Assembly (NCBI GenBank): GCA_015232335.1
Contig: JADFZV010000017.1
Coordinates: 1 to 59,829, forward strand
From: Alphaproteobacteria bacterium
GTDB taxonomy: Bacteria; Pseudomonadota; Alphaproteobacteria; Rhodospirillales; WMHbin7
Direction: 5' to 3'
Length of the DNA: 59,829 bases
Both the position numbers and the translations under genes were made by a program. Position 1 is the first letter of the stretch. Every line of letters begins with the position of its first letter. Shown piece after piece: positions 1-7,552 of this stretch. The notes below the pieces were generated by a model. That model searched no databases. It was not told the origin of the DNA and worked only from the letters and a program-made list of their open reading frames with translations.

Positions 1-2
1 GT

Positions 3-371
3 TTGTGCCGGGGCTGTCAAAAAGGCAAGAACGGGCATGTGTGTGTGGCCCTGGTCAAACAGGCCGTCCCCGGTATAGGAAGCGCCAAGGACTGGAAGGA
101 GGGCGAGAAAATCAAAGGGCCGGACGATCCTCCCCTTGCGCCGGGCACGGCAATTGCTACCTTCAAGGACGGTAAGTATCAGAACAACGACACTGGCAAC
201 CATGCCGCCATTGTCATCAAACCCGGCGAACAGAACGGCAAGAATGGATACTGGGTGCTGGATCAGCATAGGAACAAGGAAGCTGGCAGGATGTTTTTCG
301 CTTTTGAAAGCAACTCGAAAAACCCAACCAGCCGCATGGAAAATTACTCGGTGATTCGAAAGGGAAAGTGA
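3..371 (+). CDS. BPSL0067-like papain-fold amidase-type protein, 5' truncated
   Basis: Only the C-terminal ~122 residues are in the window; the reading frame is open to the left edge, so the TTG at 3 is probably internal. Visible are a Cys in the CVALV context (about residue 14 of the visible part), WKEG, PGTAIATF, a His in GNHAAIVI (about residue 67) and WVLDQH. Cys, His and a later polar residue in this order is the layout of CHAP/NlpC-P60 cysteine amidases, and the string of motifs matches my memory of the BPSL0067 family of small proteins. The stop overlaps the next gene's ATG by one base, implying translational coupling with two secreted four-Cys proteins. I infer a peptidoglycan-cleaving toxin or effector; enzymatic function is not proven and no secretion-system gene is in the window. 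Confidence 0.7.
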   Translation: MCRGCQKGKNGHVCVALVKQAVPGIGSAKDWKEGEKIKGPDDPPLAPGTAIATFKDGKYQNNDTGNHAAIVIKPGEQNGKNGYWVLDQHRNKEAGRMFFAFESNSKNPTSRMENYSVIRKGK

Positions 372-799
372 TGGTGCCAGTGGTGCAAAAACTTTTCTCA
401 CGAGTGGCCTTGTTCGTGGCGATTACCCTGAGCTATCCCGTATTAGCTGGCGAAGTGAGAACGCTCTGCCCTGCCGCCAAGCCCTGGGGCGATGCCGTTC
501 CCTTTCGTTATGGAGAAATTTGGCCTGAGGGCTATCCGACACACTGGGAGCAGGACAGCATAGTAAGGAAGAATGGGCTTGTCTTGCTGGAACGTGATTT
601 TCTCGACTACAACTCCAACAAAGCCGTGTTGATGTGCGAGTTCAAGGATCGCTCGAGCATCGAGATTCCGATCCCCGGTCTTCTGCTTCGCTGCGGCATG
701 ACCCTGCGCAATTACGATTCAAGAAAGAAGCCTACAGAATGGCTCGACGTCTGGTGCATCTCGGACGATGTGCTGGAGCCAAAACGGAAAAGTGACTGA
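371..799 (+). CDS. small secreted four-cysteine protein (putative immunity protein 1)
   Basis: 142 residues from ATG 371 (a GTG three bases earlier is also in frame). The N-terminus is a signal peptide with a hydrophobic core ending near VLAGEV, so the product is periplasmic or secreted. The mature part shares with the next gene the pattern CP..KPWG..V..R.G, then L.C.F.D.S, a PIP motif, a third Cys and a final WC.S; the four shared Cys could make two disulfides. It starts on the last base of the amidase-like gene's stop codon. The pattern resembles STY0300-type periplasmic proteins as I remember them, which occur beside such amidases. Role as an inhibitor is inference from context and export. 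Confidence 0.65.
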   Translation: MVPVVQKLFSRVALFVAITLSYPVLAGEVRTLCPAAKPWGDAVPFRYGEIWPEGYPTHWEQDSIVRKNGLVLLERDFLDYNSNKAVLMCEFKDRSSIEIPIPGLLLRCGMTLRNYDSRKKPTEWLDVWCISDDVLEPKRKSD

Positions 800-845
800 T
801 CGGTTTTAAGTCGGAACAATGGCTCTTAAGTGAGGGGGGAAAGCG

Positions 846-1256
846 ATGCGCTTGCTGTTCTGGCTATTTGTGCTGATGCTTGGTTTCGGAGCTGCTGGCG
901 ACGGCCTGGCCGATGACGTCACGACGGAATGCCCCAAGGTCAAGCCATGGGGCGAGCCTGTTGCGTTGCGTATAGGCATGTTCGAGCTTTCTTTGATGGA
1001 GAAAGCACATGCCCCCGACAGCGTGACCCAGGAAGGTGATCTGGTGACCCATGAGTTCGACTTCTCCCACATCACCTATTGGCGACCCCGACTAATCTGC
1101 GGCTTTGCTGACAACTCCCGGCTAAATCTGCCGATTCCAGAGAAATTAACCCAATGCAGAAGCCTGTTTCGTGATCAGGGGCAGGGTGGGCTTCAATTGA
1201 TCCGTATCTGGTGTGTGTCTAGAAAAGTGGATCCGCCTGCCTCCAAGGGGAAATAG
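846..1256 (+). CDS. small secreted four-cysteine protein (putative immunity protein 2)
   Basis: 136 residues, with a purine-rich ribosome binding site (GAGGGGGGAAAG) ending a few bases before ATG 846. A signal peptide covers about residues 1-21. The mature part is a diverged paralogue of the preceding product: same CP..KPWG..V..R.G opening, same L.CGF.D.S and LPIP core, same third Cys and terminal WC.S. The tandem pair most likely arose by local duplication and diverged, as seen where a second copy neutralises a variant toxin. It lies 46 bp after the first copy in the same direction, so all three genes probably form one transcript. Exact function unknown. Confidence 0.65.
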   Translation: MRLLFWLFVLMLGFGAAGDGLADDVTTECPKVKPWGEPVALRIGMFELSLMEKAHAPDSVTQEGDLVTHEFDFSHITYWRPRLICGFADNSRLNLPIPEKLTQCRSLFRDQGQGGLQLIRIWCVSRKVDPPASKGK

Positions 1257-1263
1257 AGCTTCT

Positions 1264-2448
1264 TCACCCATCCACGATCGCAATCAATTGCCCAAGCTGG
1301 CGCTCCCAGGTGAAGGCTTTCAGATGCGCTGCCGCAGCGCTGCCCAGTGACCTTGCCTCGTCTCGCTTGGCAAAGGCCCGCTCCATCAAAGCCAGCAATT
1401 CCTCGGCACTGCTTTCGCCCCAGCCCTCGGTCGAGCGGTGGAAGGGAACGTCTTGCACCTTGTCCTGGCGCTCCAGCACATAGGCCAGCTTGGAATCGGC
1501 CAGATCGAGATGCCCGGTATTGGCCGCGAGGATGGTGGGAAGGCCCGAGGCCATGGCCTCCATCGCCACCAGATTGGTTCCCGGCTCGCAGCGATTGGGA
1601 AAGACGGCCAGATCGGCTTCGCGCAGCACCGGGGCCATTAGGCTGTTGGGCAGATCGGGCAGCAGCAGCACCTCGTCTTCGGTAAATCCCTGAAGGGCCA
1701 GCCAGGACCGAATATCCGGCTTGCCATCGGCCTTCAGGGGCAGGTCGGGCATGCCGTGGGGCGAGAGTGCTATGCTGGCGGCCAAATTGGCCCACTCATT
1801 GTTCCAAGCCGCCATCAGCAGCGCCTCGGGATGACGTTTTCTGAACTGGCGAAAGGCGGTCAGCACGATGTCCTGGCCCTTGCGAAATTCCAGCTTGCCG
1901 CCCGAGAAGATGACGAAACGCCCAGGCAGCAGGCCTGCTTTGGGGGCTGGATGGAAAGCGCCCTGATCGATGCCCTGAATGACCAGATGCACGCGGGGAA
2001 CACCTGCCGCCTCGAGAAGAACGGCATTCCAGGTCGAACCTGCGATCACACCATCCAGGCCAGCGCCGATGGCCCGGGCCTCGGCCCCCAAGGCCGGATC
2101 GACAAAGAAGGTGACGCCGAAATTGCGCTGCCCGTGAAGGCGCCGCCCCCCCAGGGGCAAGGGCAGCAATTCCTCGCCCAATCCATTCAGCACCGTGGAC
2201 AGTGTTTCATACGTCTCACCGCTGGGCAGGGCGCGGAATTTTTCCTGCAGAGGCAGCGAACGCTCTACCATGCCCTGGAACAATCGGCTTTCCAAAGGCG
2301 GGGCCTGCCAATCAGAAACCGGCCACAACAGCTCGCAGCCGCGACCCAGGGCCGCCAGCCGCACCGCCAGATGGAATCCGTAAAGCCCCCAGCCCGAGCC
2401 GGTGCCCGCCTGCCAGTTGATGACGATGGGAGGTGAGGCCCGGCTCAC
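1264..2448 (-). CDS. glycosyltransferase, GT4-like (GT-B fold)
   Basis: 394 residues from a GTG that overlaps the ctrA stop as GTGA. The N-terminus carries an acceptor-side [10 protein letters not shown] glycine motif; the C-terminal half has the donor-side region [16 protein letters not shown] (about 170-186) and a [16 protein letters not shown] segment near 290-305 with two glutamates, as in retaining family-4 enzymes. It is clearly paralogous to the gene at 55656-56801: both share the [18 protein letters not shown] block nearly word for word. Substrate cannot be read from sequence. Co-transcription with ctrA and closeness to flagellar genes suggest a glycan for the envelope or flagellum. 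The 3' end converges with the four-Cys protein gene, leaving 7 bp between stops. Confidence 0.8.
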   Translation of the reverse strand: MSRASPPIVINWQAGTGSGWGLYGFHLAVRLAALGRGCELLWPVSDWQAPPLESRLFQGMVERSLPLQEKFRALPSGETYETLSTVLNGLGEELLPLPLGGRRLHGQRNFGVTFFVDPALGAEARAIGAGLDGVIAGSTWNAVLLEAAGVPRVHLVIQGIDQGAFHPAPKAGLLPGRFVIFSGGKLEFRKGQDIVLTAFRQFRKRHPEALLMAAWNNEWANLAASIALSPHGMPDLPLKADGKPDIRSWLALQGFTEDEVLLLPDLPNSLMAPVLREADLAVFPNRCEPGTNLVAMEAMASGLPTILAANTGHLDLADSKLAYVLERQDKVQDVPFHRSTEGWGESSAEELLALMERAFAKRDEARSLGSAAAAHLKAFTWERQLGQLIAIVDG

Positions 2449-3146
2449 GCTGGCGGATGCTGGCCCTTGTCGTCGGGATCGCGCAGCACATATCCACGTC
2501 CCCAGACGGTTTCGATATAGCTGTCCCCGCCGGTGGCCTGAGAGAGCTTTTTCCTCAGCTTGCAGATGAAGACGTCGATGATCTTAAGCTCGGGCTCGTC
2601 AATGCCGCCATACAGGTGATTAAGGAAGGTTTCCTTGGTCAGCGTGGCCCCCTTGCGCAGGCTCAAGAGTGCCAGGATGCCATATTCCTTGCCGGTCAGT
2701 TTCAGAGGTTCGCCGTCGACCTGTGCCACCCGGCTTTCCAGATTGACCGCCAGCTTGCCGGTATGAATGATGGATTGGGCATGGCCCTTGGCGCGGCGCA
2801 CGATGGCCTGAAGCCTGGCGATCAGTTCGCCCTTGTCGAAGGGCTTGGTCAGGTAATCATCGGCCCCGCCCGAGAGGCCCTTGATCTTGCGGTCGGTGTC
2901 GACCAGTCCGGTCAGAATCAGGACCGGCGTTTCCACCTTGTTGGCCCTCAGGCGGCGCAGAACCTCGAAACCGTCCATATCGGGCAGCAGCAGATCGAGA
3001 ACGATGATATCGTAATCATACAGCTTGGCGATATCGAGACCGTCCTCGCCCAGGGCGGCGGTATCAATCACCATGCCTTCGCTTTTGAGCATCAATTCGA
3101 TGCTCTTGCTTGTTGCCGGATCGTCCTCGACCAATAAAACGCGCAT
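2445..3146 (-). CDS. ctrA: cell-cycle response regulator CtrA
   Basis: 233 residues from the ATG at 3146, preceded by an AGGGGG-type ribosome binding site; the frame extends six codons upstream but with no good start. Receiver domain: acidic pair D8-D9, phosphoacceptor D51 in [12 protein letters not shown]101 in TKPF. The OmpR-type winged helix occupies about 127-225 and carries the near-invariant CtrA stretch around LFLNHLYGG and VWGRGY. In alphaproteobacteria CtrA controls replication initiation, division and flagellar genes; in Rhodospirillales it is often non-essential and controls motility. It is divergent from fliI-fliJ and upstream of, and overlapping, a glycosyltransferase. The tail after the DNA-binding domain (DDKGQHPPA) is short and hydrophilic. 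Confidence 0.95.
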   Translation of the reverse strand: MRVLLVEDDPATSKSIELMLKSEGMVIDTAALGEDGLDIAKLYDYDIIVLDLLLPDMDGFEVLRRLRANKVETPVLILTGLVDTDRKIKGLSGGADDYLTKPFDKGELIARLQAIVRRAKGHAQSIIHTGKLAVNLESRVAQVDGEPLKLTGKEYGILALLSLRKGATLTKETFLNHLYGGIDEPELKIIDVFICKLRKKLSQATGGDSYIETVWGRGYVLRDPDDKGQHPPA

Positions 3147-3213
3147 GCCAACCCCCTTTAGCATTATGTTAACCTTAAGCCGAGATCGTTAACGTTTCAA
3201 GCTGCGGTTTCCC
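3147..3213. promoter_or_regulatory. divergent ctrA / fliI control region with two GTTAAC palindromes
   Basis: The 67-bp gap between the ctrA and fliI starts holds GTTAAC at 3168-3173 and 3188-3193, exactly 20 bp apart (two helical turns), plus a third TTAA at 3175-3178. TTAA is the half-site of the CtrA box, but the canonical TTAA-N7-TTAA spacing is not present. I see no GANTC methylation site. This may be an autoregulatory or shared site; that is inference. Confidence 0.4.
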
Positions 3214-4536
3214 ATGGTCCTGCTGCGCAATCTCTTGAATGACATCGAACGCGTCCCCGACCATCAGATTTATGGCCGGGTAACGGCGGTTCAGGGCATG
3301 CTGGTGGAAATCGGTGGCGTGCAAAACAACCTATCGGTTGGCGATCGCTGCCAGATTCTGGCCCGGGCGAACCGGCAGGTGACCTGCGAAGTCGTGGGAT
3401 TCCGCGAGGGCCGGGCCCTTTTGATGCCCTTTTCCCCCCTGGACGGGGTGGGGCTGGGTTGCCGGGTCGAGGTGGCCAATGCCGAGCCGCTGCTCTATCC
3501 CGACCCCTCCTGGCTGGGCCGCGTGATCAACGCCATGGGCGAGCCCATCGACGGCAAGGGCCCCCTGCCCGGCGGCGAGAAGCCCTATCCCATCCATAAC
3601 CGCCCGCCGCCTGCCCATTCGCGCCAACGCGTGGCAGGCAAGATCGATCTGGGCATTCGGGCCATCAACACCTTTCTGACCTGCTGTAGGGGCCAGCGCA
3701 TGGGAATCTTCGCGGGCTCCGGCGTTGGCAAGTCGAGTGTGCTGTCCATGATGGCCAAGCATACCAAGGCCCAGGTCAGCGTGATCGGCCTGATCGGCGA
3801 GCGCGGACGCGAGGCCCGCGAATTCATCGAGGATGATCTGGGCGAGGAAGGCTTGAAACGCTCGGTGGTGGTGGTCGCCACCTCGGACGAATCACCTCTC
3901 ATGCGCCGCCAGGCCGCCTATGTCACCATGTCGGTGGCGGAATTCTACCGCGATGCCGGCAATGACGTGCTGTGCCTGATGGATTCGGTGACGCGCTTTG
4001 CCATGGCCCAGCGCGAGATCAGCCTGTCGGCGGGCGAGCCCCCGGCCTCCAAGGGCTATACCCCCTCGGTCTTCGCGGAACTGCCCAAGCTCTTGGAGCG
4101 CGCCGGACCCGGCGGCCCGGGCCAGGGCAACATCACCGGCCTGTTCACCGTGCTGGTCGAGGGCGACGACACCAACGAGCCCATTTCGGACGCCGTGCGC
4201 GCCATTCTGGACGGCCATATCGTGCTGGACCGCGCCATTGCCGAGCGAGGCCGCTATCCGGCCATCAATATTCTGCGCAGCGTTTCTCGGACCATGCCGG
4301 GCTGCAATTCGGAAGAAGAGAATCTGATCGTCTCCAGAGCCCGAAAACTTCTGGCGGTCTATGAAGACATGGCCGAGCTGATTCGCCTGGGAGCCTATCG
4401 CAAGGGCAGCGACCCGGCGGTGGACGAGGCGATCAAATACTACGCGGCACTTGAGGATTTCCTGGCCCAGGGCAAACGGGAAGCGGCTGATCTGGCCAGC
4501 GGCTACCAGTTGCTGGCCGATATCCTGGCGCAGTAA
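3214..4536 (+). CDS. fliI: flagellum-specific ATPase FliI
   Basis: 440 residues. It is the F1-beta-like ATPase of the flagellar type III export apparatus, at the cytoplasmic base of the basal body. Walker A is AGSGVGKS at 167-174; Walker B with its acid is LCLMD ending at D257. The [10 protein letters not shown] block (about 195-204) is typical of FliI and of the type III ATPases, and the neighbour fliJ decides for the flagellar member. Start ATG 3214 gives the short N-terminus usual for alphaproteobacterial FliI. fliJ follows after 6 bp, so the two are co-transcribed. Divergent from ctrA, which commonly governs flagellar class II genes in this class. Confidence 0.95.
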   Translation: MVLLRNLLNDIERVPDHQIYGRVTAVQGMLVEIGGVQNNLSVGDRCQILARANRQVTCEVVGFREGRALLMPFSPLDGVGLGCRVEVANAEPLLYPDPSWLGRVINAMGEPIDGKGPLPGGEKPYPIHNRPPPAHSRQRVAGKIDLGIRAINTFLTCCRGQRMGIFAGSGVGKSSVLSMMAKHTKAQVSVIGLIGERGREAREFIEDDLGEEGLKRSVVVVATSDESPLMRRQAAYVTMSVAEFYRDAGNDVLCLMDSVTRFAMAQREISLSAGEPPASKGYTPSVFAELPKLLERAGPGGPGQGNITGLFTVLVEGDDTNEPISDAVRAILDGHIVLDRAIAERGRYPAINILRSVSRTMPGCNSEEENLIVSRARKLLAVYEDMAELIRLGAYRKGSDPAVDEAIKYYAALEDFLAQGKREAADLASGYQLLADILAQ

Positions 4537-4542
4537 ACCCGT

Positions 4543-4971
4543 ATGGCAAAAAAGCTGAAAACCCTGATCCGTCTGCACAAATGGACGGTAGACGAGCGCA
4601 GGCGGGAACTCGGCATCCTGCTGGCCCGCGAAGACGAAGTGCAGGCCCTGCTGACCGGGCTAGAGCAGGAATTAGTGGAAGAGCAGAAGACCGCCGCCGA
4701 AGACCCCACGCTGGCCGGATTTTCCTATGGCGGTTACGCCCAGCGCTATCTGGAAATGAAGGGCAATCTGGTGCGCCTGCTGGATGCCATCGGGCGCGAA
4801 ATTCTGGCGGCCCAGGAGCGCCTGGCCGCCGCCTATCGCGAATTGAAGACCTATGAGGAAGTCGAGAAGAACCGCGCCAAAAAGGAATTGGAAGAGGCCA
4901 ATCTCAAGGAACAAAAGATGCTGGATGAAATCGCCAGCACACGCTTCGAGCGGGCGAAGGCAAAAGGCTAA
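4543..4971 (+). CDS. fliJ: flagellar export protein FliJ
   Basis: 142 residues, almost wholly alpha-helical and charged (long heptad-like runs such as LEQELVEEQK and EEVEKNRAKKELEEAN), as expected for the coiled-coil stalk that enters the FliI hexamer and links it to FlhA. Sequence identity in this family is low; the call rests on size, coiled-coil character and position 6 bp after fliI. The gene ends 10 bp before the convergent GH15 gene. Confidence 0.85.
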   Translation: MAKKLKTLIRLHKWTVDERRRELGILLAREDEVQALLTGLEQELVEEQKTAAEDPTLAGFSYGGYAQRYLEMKGNLVRLLDAIGREILAAQERLAAAYRELKTYEEVEKNRAKKELEEANLKEQKMLDEIASTRFERAKAKG

Positions 4972-4981
4972 AGTATCGGCT

Positions 4982-6775
4982 CTAAAATACCTCTTCCCAA
5001 CTGCGACTGAGCCGCATCGCGGCGTTGATCAGGCCGACCATGGAATAGGCCTGCGGAAAATTCCCCCAAAGCTCGCCGGTAAGCGGGTGAATATCCTCCG
5101 AGAGCAGTCCCAGTGGATTGCGACGGGCCAGAATCGATTCGAAGATGGCCAGGGCTTCCTCTCTGCGACCCAGCGAAGCCAGGGCATCGATGTACCAGAA
5201 GGTGCAGATGGTAAAAGCGGTTTCGGGCAGCCCGAAATCATCCTCGACGGCATAGCGCAAGAGCAGGTCGCCGCGTTTTAATTCCTTGCCCACGGCATCG
5301 ACCGTAAGGGCAAAGCGGGGATCGTCGGCCATCAGAAAATCGAGTTCGTGCATCAAAAGCAGACTGGCATCCAGTTCGGCGCCGTTCCAGGTCGAGACAA
5401 AACTCTGTTTGGCCTCGTTCCAGCAGTGGGAGACAATGGTTTCGTGCAGGCGGTCGGATTCGACCCGCCAGAAGATCGCGCGCTCCTTCAGACCCAATAC
5501 GCCTGCAATTTTCGATAAGCGGTCGCAGGCGGCCCAGCACATCAGGCTGGAAAAGGTGTGAACGGCATGCTTGCCTCGCAACTCCCACAGGCCAGCATCT
5601 GGCTTGTCAAAGGCAAGGACGGCACTGCGCCCCAGCATCTCCAGCCGCTCGAACAACTGGTGATTCCCGGAACTGGGCAGTCTTTGATCGAAAAAGACGT
5701 GCGTGGCCGCCAGGACGACACTGCCATAAACATCGTTCTGAACCTGCTCATAAGCCTGGTTTCCCAGGCGGACCGGACCCATGCCGCGATAGCCCGCAAG
5801 CGCCGGAGCGATCTTCTCGTCAAGATTGGTCGAGCGCGTGATGCCGTAGACCGGTTGCAAGCCTGACTCGCTTACGATGTTCGTGATGTAACCCAGATAT
5901 TCCTCCATCGTCCGGGTGGCCCCCAGACGATTCAGCGCATGGATAACGAAATAGGCGTCGCGCGGCCAGCAGAGGCGGTAGTCCCAGTTGCGCTGGGTAT
6001 TTGGGGCCTCGGGGATCGAGGTGGTCAGGGCCGCCACGATGGCCCCCGTTTCTTCGTAATTGCACAGCTTCAGCGTGATCGCCGCCCGAATGACAGCCTC
6101 CTGCCAGTCGAAGGGAATGGACAGAGAGCGCACCCAGTTGCGCCAATGATCCAGCGTCTTTTCGTGAAAGATCCGCGCGGTCTCCTCGATTCCAGCCATC
6201 AGACTTTCATCCGACCCCAGAATCAGGCTGACGGGGTAGTCGAGCAGAAAGGGCGTTTCCTCGGCAATATAGGACAAGGGCGCGTCGGTGGTCAGCCGCA
6301 AGGCCGCGTCGCCAAAGACGAAGCGCATATGGTTGCTGCCCAACGTGACACGGGGAATGTCATTGCCCCAACCAAAGCGCGGACGGAGCCTTACGCGCAG
6401 CCTTGGTTTTCCGTTCAAGGGAAAAATACGTCTGACGATGGCCGGGGGCCGGAACATCCGGTCATATTGGGGATAGCGGGGGGCGAAATCGACCACCTCG
6501 ACGGCGCTGCCGTCCTCGCCGTAGAGGCGCGTGCAAAGAACGGCCGTGTTCGGCGTATAGAATTGCTCGCTGCGCAACTGATTGGCCAATTCGATCACGA
6601 AATACCCACCGTTGGCGGGATCCTCGGGACGATAGGGTTTCTCGCCGCCCACCAGGGCATTGAAGATCGGCACGCCATCCAGCCTTGGAAAGCATCCCCA
6701 GACGATGTGCGCCGCATTGTCGATCAACATGGCCAGGTTGCAATTGCCGATAACACCCAGATTCAGATGTGTCAC
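4982..6775 (-). CDS. glycoside hydrolase family 15 protein (glucoamylase or trehalase type)
   Basis: 597 residues. Start chosen as GTG 6775: it overlaps the otsB stop as GTGA and has AAGGAG at the right distance; an ATG eight codons upstream would lie deep inside otsB. The N-terminal beta-sandwich carries IGNCNLAMLID; the (alpha/alpha)6 barrel begins near the RNWDYRLCWPRDA block (about 262-274) typical of bacterial GH15. Later motifs include GYRGMGPVR, NDVYGSV and LLSEDIHP. GH15 includes glucoamylases and the bacterial/archaeal trehalases. Its place as third gene of an otsA-otsB operon favours turnover of trehalose or related alpha-glucosides, but substrate is inferred. No signal peptide, so cytoplasmic. 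Confidence 0.85.
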   Translation of the reverse strand: MTHLNLGVIGNCNLAMLIDNAAHIVWGCFPRLDGVPIFNALVGGEKPYRPEDPANGGYFVIELANQLRSEQFYTPNTAVLCTRLYGEDGSAVEVVDFAPRYPQYDRMFRPPAIVRRIFPLNGKPRLRVRLRPRFGWGNDIPRVTLGSNHMRFVFGDAALRLTTDAPLSYIAEETPFLLDYPVSLILGSDESLMAGIEETARIFHEKTLDHWRNWVRSLSIPFDWQEAVIRAAITLKLCNYEETGAIVAALTTSIPEAPNTQRNWDYRLCWPRDAYFVIHALNRLGATRTMEEYLGYITNIVSESGLQPVYGITRSTNLDEKIAPALAGYRGMGPVRLGNQAYEQVQNDVYGSVVLAATHVFFDQRLPSSGNHQLFERLEMLGRSAVLAFDKPDAGLWELRGKHAVHTFSSLMCWAACDRLSKIAGVLGLKERAIFWRVESDRLHETIVSHCWNEAKQSFVSTWNGAELDASLLLMHELDFLMADDPRFALTVDAVGKELKRGDLLLRYAVEDDFGLPETAFTICTFWYIDALASLGRREEALAIFESILARRNPLGLLSEDIHPLTGELWGNFPQAYSMVGLINAAMRLSRSWEEVF

Positions 6776-7548
6776 GAAGCGCTCCTTTCCTTGTCGCACC
6801 CAAGAGCGTGGCAGACCGGCCCTGCCAGCCAGGCCACCACATCGGCAACCGACCCCGCTTGGAAACAGGCCTCAGTAGCACCCTCTCGCCCGACCCGAAT
6901 CGATAACCCGCCTCGACTGTTGACCTCTCGGAAACCTTCCTCATCGGTCACATCGTCGCCGACAAACACTGGCAGGCGGTCGCGATAGAGCGGTTGCCCA
7001 AGAAAATACGAGATGGCCTCGCCCTTGCCCACAGCCTGAGGCAGAATCTCGACAACCTGCTTGCCATCGAGCAGACGCAATCTTCCCTCCTCGCCCGCAA
7101 TCGCCGCCAGAGCCAGACGCCTAGCTTCGAAAGCATCCAGCCGTGGGGGGCGGTAGTGAAAGGCAATCGAATGCGACTTCAGTTCGACCATGCTCAGAGG
7201 GATGCCTTCCGTCAAGCCTGCCAGACGCTTGGCGACTGACGACAGAACATCATCGGCCCGGGAATGAACATGCACCCTGCCCGCGATCCGGATCTCGGCA
7301 CCATGGCAGCCCGCCCCGTCCAGTTCCACCTTGCCCAGCAGCGCGTCGAGCGAGGCCAGGCTGCGTCCGCTGATCAGGGCCAAAGCCCCTCCGAGAGCGC
7401 CTTTGAGGCGGCCAAGCAGGGCGGGCAGACTTTCAGGAACGATGACCGAGTCGGGGCGCTCGGCCAGATTTATGAGAGTGCCGTCGACATCGAGAAACAG
7501 GGCCCAGGCGGGCTGGTCATTCCTGGGGGCAGGCAGTGAGTCCACCAT
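6772..7548 (-). CDS. otsB: trehalose-6-phosphate phosphatase
   Basis: 258 residues from ATG 7548, five bases after the otsA stop; an open frame runs further upstream but inside otsA. It is a HAD-superfamily phosphatase that removes phosphate from trehalose 6-phosphate. Motif I is FLDVDGTL with nucleophile D20 and acid D22; motif II is the SGR block near 60; motif IV is GDDVTDEEGF at about 197-206. The GCHGAEIR cap-domain segment is typical of OtsB. Tight packing with otsA upstream and overlap with GH15 downstream mean one transcript. Confidence 0.93.
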   Translation of the reverse strand: MVDSLPAPRNDQPAWALFLDVDGTLINLAERPDSVIVPESLPALLGRLKGALGGALALISGRSLASLDALLGKVELDGAGCHGAEIRIAGRVHVHSRADDVLSSVAKRLAGLTEGIPLSMVELKSHSIAFHYRPPRLDAFEARRLALAAIAGEEGRLRLLDGKQVVEILPQAVGKGEAISYFLGQPLYRDRLPVFVGDDVTDEEGFREVNSRGGLSIRVGREGATEACFQAGSVADVVAWLAGPVCHALGCDKERSAS

Positions 7549-7552
7549 GTTC

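Noticed and set aside
3168..3193. Canonical CtrA box TTAA-N7-TTAA
   Set aside because: TTAA tetramers are present but at spacings of 2, 10 and 16 bases, never 7; reported only as an unusual palindrome pair.
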